Virus record (IMG/VR): IMGVR_UViG_3300008459_000008
Coordinates: 1-64,000 of that record
DNA: 64,000 bases
Origin: a virus
Strand: one strand, 5' to 3'
The position numbers were made by a program, and so were the translations under genes. Each line of letters opens with the position of its first letter. Position 1 is the first letter of the stretch. The notes under the pieces are model-generated. The model saw only the letters and a list, made by a program, of their open reading frames with translations, had not been told where the DNA came from and searched no databases. Positions 60,326 to 64,000 of the stretch are shown here, in pieces.

Positions 60326-61018
60326 TTAACCAATGACTGTTATCCTAGCGTCGGTAAAAGTAGTATGTGATGAAACCAGTATTTGATTTGAATTTAAGAT
60401 TTCAACATTCACAGTCACAAAATTATTAATTTGTCTTACGGAATATACTATATCTTGTGTGTTCAAATTATGTGAGACGGTATAACCAGTCGGTGTGCAA
60501 ACAAAAGTTTCTTTATACTTGGTGGGTACTGTAACATAATTATATTCACCAGTTCCCGAGTAAGTACCATCAGATACAGTAGAAATTGTACCATTTATAA
60601 AATAAGCCTTACCGTCATTAACAAATGAACCAGAAGCACCTACTGTCATATTACCCCATATCAAATATTCATAGTTTACAGGCACAGATATTGTTTCACC
60701 AGTGATGTTATATTTGACAGGTATGGCATTTGAACCGGTAAAAGATGTGAAAAATCCATACCAATTTGAAGTCATGCCAACAGACCAAGTCACACCATTA
60801 CCTTCAGGTTTCAAAGCATAATATACAGCTGTATTACTTGAGGTATTTGGTATAGATACAACCATACCAGCTCTTCTTTTTTCCAGTGGTAAATCATACA
60901 TCTCTTGTGTGTTTTCCAACCCACGCATTCCATCTATCCCCAACCTCGGGTCAATTACTGGATATTTATCCGTTTCATATACAGGAGTTATCAGTCCGGT
61001 TACAGGTATTTTATTCAT
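60326..61018 (-). CDS. Virion surface protein, probable fibre or baseplate appendage
   Basis: The 230-aa product starts MNKIPVTGLITPVYETDKYP and is rich in Gly, Ser, Thr and Val. It ends with a beta domain, GYTVSHNLNTQDIVYSVRQI then NVEILNSNQILVSSHTTF and ARITVIG. That V-x-H-N-L-x-T-x-D-(V/I) ending is common at the C-terminus of phage tail-associated proteins. There is no signal peptide. Its start is 1 nt after the previous stop, so it is the last gene of a minus-strand unit of three virion genes. Confidence 0.76.
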   Translation of the reverse strand: MNKIPVTGLITPVYETDKYPVIDPRLGIDGMRGLENTQEMYDLPLEKRRAGMVVSIPNTSSNTAVYYALKPEGNGVTWSVGMTSNWYGFFTSFTGSNAIPVKYNITGETISVPVNYEYLIWGNMTVGASGSFVNDGKAYFINGTISTVSDGTYSGTGEYNYVTVPTKYKETFVCTPTGYTVSHNLNTQDIVYSVRQINNFVTVNVEILNSNQILVSSHTTFTDARITVIG

Positions 61019-61019
61019 C

Positions 61020-62789
61020 TTAATTTGTAATATTTACACTTAATGTACCAGAAATTTGGTTCAATGTTCTATATATTTTATACGTAGTATTTTGACTGTA
61101 AGAGTTTGTAATACTCAACGTACCAAAATTGTTACCAAAACTATCCATAGATGTATAACTGTTTGTAGCTAAAACAACCGGTAATCCAAAATAACTAATT
61201 GACTTGAAATTATAATTAGAACTTTCCGGAAAAGCGATATATTTATATCCTTGAGAACCACCTATATTATAAGAACCAAGTGAGTATGTTACCAATTGAC
61301 TTGTCAAATTTGTCACACCACCAGCAGTCATAGTTGAATATGTAGATGATCCATAGTAAGATCTCCAAGTCCATTGGATCTCACCATACTTTCTTATAGT
61401 AGTATTATTTTTACGAAGTCCAGAGATTGAAAAAATTCTTTTATCTGGAACAATAGATGTTACTGACTGTGTATAAGAAAAAGTTCCCCCTAAATCAGTA
61501 TAATTATAAGTCAAATTTGCTGTCATCGGAGCAGGCCAAACATTAGTTGGACTAGATACTGGTGTCACGTCAGCTATAGTAACAGATGTGGCTCCAAAAT
61601 CAGTTCCTTTATCGTAAGTCCAAGAAAATGTTAGGGTACCAATCAATGTTCTACCCACATCAATAAATTTGTATTGATTGTCATTTGTTGAAGATATATT
61701 AGGATGAACAAAATTTAAAGAGGTAAAGTTTGCTAGTTTTTCCGGATAAAGTAAATCGGAAAACATATCCTGAAGACTAACATCATTAAATGATGAACCA
61801 CGATCAATTCCACCGACAGTGTTTATTGTTGGAGTTTCATCTTTGAAAAGTCCCGGTGTTTGATTTGGATTAGATTCAAAAAATAAAAAATATCCAGGAT
61901 TTATATCCACCGCCGGATTCCAAGTCAAATAGTATAAGGGACCCGCAGTCGAACCAGTACCACCTCTAATATCACCTGAGGACAATTCGTTAAGACCGGT
62001 CAGCCCATATTTGTATATACTATTTGTACCTAAATAATCTATATTCAACTTCACTGATGATGTATTACCAAAAGCAAAATCAATCAAATATAAATGATTT
62101 ACTGAATATGTAGATATAAATGGTGTAGAATTTGTTGCATAATAAGAAAGACTTGTATCTGGACCCGTAGCCGAAACTCTAATAATTTCCGGTCCTGTTG
62201 AATCCAAGGATGATAGTCTATTTCCAATATAATAATACCCAACTACTTTTGTAGGAGCTTGGTAACCACCAACTGTTACGTTATCTTGATAAAGAATTCC
62301 CGAATTATATTGGAACACCCATTCTCTAAGATCCCCTGGTGATATTTGAGTTGTGGGATAGGTTGTATAAACTTTGACTGCGTAATCTAGACCATAACTA
62401 TCTGGAACCAAATCCACAATATTATTACCCGCTGTAATATCTTTAAGAGTTCCCTCACCATATTTGAATGGTTGGTTTGTCTTTGGGTCCTTCAAATCAC
62501 CTTGTACAGACGGTGTGGATCCCCAAACTGTCTGATATGAAAGAAATTGTCCACTAGCAGCACTATCTTGTATACCAACTAAATCTGCAACTATCTGAAC
62601 AGCTACTTGGTTTTGTACTGCTAGAGCAGGATCATTGGTTGGAATCTTACTACTCCAAACATTCGTTGAAGGTACGTTGAATAAATATCCATAGAATTCG
62701 TTACCAACACCAAAATTCTTTTGTACCTGAGATTTTCCAAGTAGGTTTTTAAATGCTATTTGCGATTGTCTATCAGAACTTAAAGGCAT
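61020..62789 (-). CDS. Virion structural protein, probable fibre
   Basis: The 589-aa product starts MPLSSDRQSQIAFKNLLGKS. This R-x-x-Q-(I/L)-A-F-K-x-L-L-G-K-(S/A) opening is one I recall from tail-attached proteins of other T4-type phages, and it is followed by FGVGNEFYGYLFNVPSTNVW. The rest is Ser/Thr/Tyr-rich beta sequence with SFNDVSLQDMFSDLLYPEKL in the middle, a short helical insert. No catalytic motif. An AATATATA motif lies 26 nt upstream. Position with two other Ser/Thr-rich proteins supports an appendage role. Confidence 0.78.
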   Translation of the reverse strand: MPLSSDRQSQIAFKNLLGKSQVQKNFGVGNEFYGYLFNVPSTNVWSSKIPTNDPALAVQNQVAVQIVADLVGIQDSAASGQFLSYQTVWGSTPSVQGDLKDPKTNQPFKYGEGTLKDITAGNNIVDLVPDSYGLDYAVKVYTTYPTTQISPGDLREWVFQYNSGILYQDNVTVGGYQAPTKVVGYYYIGNRLSSLDSTGPEIIRVSATGPDTSLSYYATNSTPFISTYSVNHLYLIDFAFGNTSSVKLNIDYLGTNSIYKYGLTGLNELSSGDIRGGTGSTAGPLYYLTWNPAVDINPGYFLFFESNPNQTPGLFKDETPTINTVGGIDRGSSFNDVSLQDMFSDLLYPEKLANFTSLNFVHPNISSTNDNQYKFIDVGRTLIGTLTFSWTYDKGTDFGATSVTIADVTPVSSPTNVWPAPMTANLTYNYTDLGGTFSYTQSVTSIVPDKRIFSISGLRKNNTTIRKYGEIQWTWRSYYGSSTYSTMTAGGVTNLTSQLVTYSLGSYNIGGSQGYKYIAFPESSNYNFKSISYFGLPVVLATNSYTSMDSFGNNFGTLSITNSYSQNTTYKIYRTLNQISGTLSVNITN

Positions 62790-62815
62790 CGTGTTTTATT
62801 TTGTTTGACTTAGTA

Positions 62816-62823
62816 TATATATT
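62816..62823 (-). promoter_or_regulatory. AATATATA motif before the 62789 gene
   Basis: Exact 8-mer on the coding strand, 26 nt before the ATG, just after the stop of the upstream gene. Confidence 0.57.
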
Positions 62824-62826
62824 TTT

Positions 62827-64000
62827 TTACACTGTCAGTCCAGTGCAAGTTATGTTCTGAATGTGTCCAGTCCAAGACGATGGAGCTGTAATTCTAAATA
62901 AAATATAACCTTCGGAATAACGTGTGCTCCTACCGGATCTGAAATCCACCTCAATTACTGATGGATTGACCAAACTCGGACTACCTCTGAATGCTCCACC
63001 ACCATTGAATTGTTGATTATCAAAGGCTGGTTTTGATAAATCTAACCATCCTGTAACAGCACCACCTATAAGTCCAGCTGGAGGATTAGCTCTGTTATTA
63101 CTTTTTGGTAATTTTACTTCACACCAACACTCATTACCCTCCAATGTTGTATTTACCGGTACAAAAGTAGTATCTGTAAGTGTAAAACTAAATCTCAAAA
63201 TAGCAAAAGTTGATGAAGCATCGACTTGAAAATATCTTGTAAATGTTCTATAATTTCCAAAAGATGTATCAGTTGTTCCAAATCCAACAGTTGTTGTATT
63301 ACAAAAATCATATCTTACCGCAAGGCCAACACCTTTGTTTGGATTTGTTTCTGTAGTACCAGGATCACTATAATTAAACTTAGGGTAAACCAATTGACCA
63401 TTCAATATTTGTAAAGCATTTGTATAGCCAGATGTTTGGTTCAAACTCGAAGCACTATTCCAAGCTAAGTTAGCTAATACACTTTGTATATTATCGGTAG
63501 AGAGATCATATTTACTTGATCCATTTCTTAATCTATAATTTTCAGAAAGAAAACTCTCTGTCAATAATGATGAGGTTTCTGGATAATTATCTACAAAAAC
63601 ATTTGTTATTGTAGTAGATCCACTTGGATCCACACCCTGGACAGTCCTTAATACAGAAGTGGAAAATGAAACTGACTCATTTAGTCTTCTTACATTGGCA
63701 TTCAGTGCATAATTCCAAGTGATTAAATGTGACGTACTAGGTGATGTAACACTTGGTATAACTTTATCATCAGGTGGTCCCATTACAGGGAGTGTAGTTG
63801 TAGTGGGTTTTGAATTTATACCATTGTTTCCACCAGGAACCACGCTGGAAGAACTCAATGCGCTAGAAGAAGAATTATATGTGTTTCTTACATGGTTTTG
63901 TAGAGTAATTACATAATTTAAACCAAAGTTTTTCCAATATTTAATACCTGATAAGGTTTTTGGATTACTTCCGACAACTGTATTGATTATTGGTAATGTA
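62827..64000 (-). CDS. Virion structural protein, 5' end beyond the right edge
   Basis: The minus-strand frame is open from the right edge to the stop at 62827, giving at least 390 codons. There is no ATG in this stretch near the edge; a TTG at 63858 is internal to the open frame, so the true start lies outside the window. The product (TLPIINTVVGSNPKTLSGIK at the edge) is Ser/Thr/Asn-rich. It has a low-complexity S-S-S-S segment, a WNYALNANVRRLNESVSFST region and a beta-rich C-terminal domain (TRYSEGYILFRITAPSSW) that resembles a receptor-binding or appendage fold. It is upstream of two other virion genes. Confidence 0.75.
   Translation of the reverse strand, partial: TLPIINTVVGSNPKTLSGIKYWKNFGLNYVITLQNHVRNTYNSSSSALSSSSVVPGGNNGINSKPTTTTLPVMGPPDDKVIPSVTSPSTSHLITWNYALNANVRRLNESVSFSTSVLRTVQGVDPSGSTTITNVFVDNYPETSSLLTESFLSENYRLRNGSSKYDLSTDNIQSVLANLAWNSASSLNQTSGYTNALQILNGQLVYPKFNYSDPGTTETNPNKGVGLAVRYDFCNTTTVGFGTTDTSFGNYRTFTRYFQVDASSTFAILRFSFTLTDTTFVPVNTTLEGNECWCEVKLPKSNNRANPPAGLIGGAVTGWLDLSKPAFDNQQFNGGGAFRGSPSLVNPSVIEVDFRSGRSTRYSEGYILFRITAPSSWTGHIQNITCTGLTV

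Noticed and set aside
63858-63916. TTG at 63858 as the start of the last minus-strand gene
   Set aside because: The same frame stays open to the window edge, so the TTG is an internal Leu codon and the gene is truncated by the window.
1-64000. tRNA genes, integrase, transposase or toxin-antitoxin genes
   Set aside because: I looked for their typical motifs and saw none, although weak tRNA-like folds cannot be excluded without a covariance search.

Overview
This 64-kb AT-rich window is part of a large T4-type (contractile-tailed) phage genome, probably infecting a Bacteroidota host. The phage assignment rests on recognisable T4-family genes: major capsid protein (23), prohead protease (21), portal (20), head completion nuclease (4), late sigma factor (55), tail sheath stabiliser (15), clamp loader (44), baseplate wedge (25), large terminase (17), sheath (18), recombination nuclease (47), tube (19) and a gp26-like baseplate hub protein. 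The host guess rests on three secreted proteins built from the GG-N-V-T...RGVCYST...TYYVRAYATN...GT-YG...FTT module typical of Bacteroidota surface proteins, on signal peptides ending FSQ/FGQ, and on the near absence of Shine-Dalgarno sequences. No tRNA, CRISPR array, integrase or transposase was recognised.

Layout. 1-6.5 kb: head genes on the minus strand (capsid protein cut by the left edge, a protease-scaffold fusion, portal), with two small plus-strand genes between scaffold and portal. 6.5-19.2 kb: short blocks on alternating strands with head completion, sigma-55, sheath stabiliser, clamp loader, gp25, a cysteine hydrolase, a spanin-like pair, ClpS and terminase. 19.3-31.1 kb: a proline-rich 974-aa protein, a coiled-coil protein, an oversized sheath and several conserved unknowns. 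31.2-37.9 kb: one 2236-aa tail/baseplate protein. 38-41.1 kb: a 31-unit repeat fibre and small basic proteins. 42.4-58.4 kb: three consecutive giant exported metzincin metalloproteases. 58.5-64 kb: tail tube, baseplate hub and three virion proteins, the last cut by the right edge.

How it works together. An AATATATA motif sits on the coding strand just upstream of about 21 genes, nearly all structural or unassigned, and is missing before 55, 44 and 47. It is the likely late promoter read by the phage sigma factor. At six genes it lies 4-6 nt from the start codon, which predicts leaderless mRNAs. Head maturation can be read from the sequence: the tripeptide (I/L)-x-E, the known T4 gp21 cleavage signal, occurs at the N-terminus of the capsid protein, between the protease and scaffold parts of their fusion, once per unit in eleven consecutive 14-residue scaffold repeats, and next to N-terminal tags of several small proteins that resemble T4 capsid-targeting sequences. 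The protease-adhesin cluster, about 16 kb with late-type promoters, is the most unexpected accessory content.
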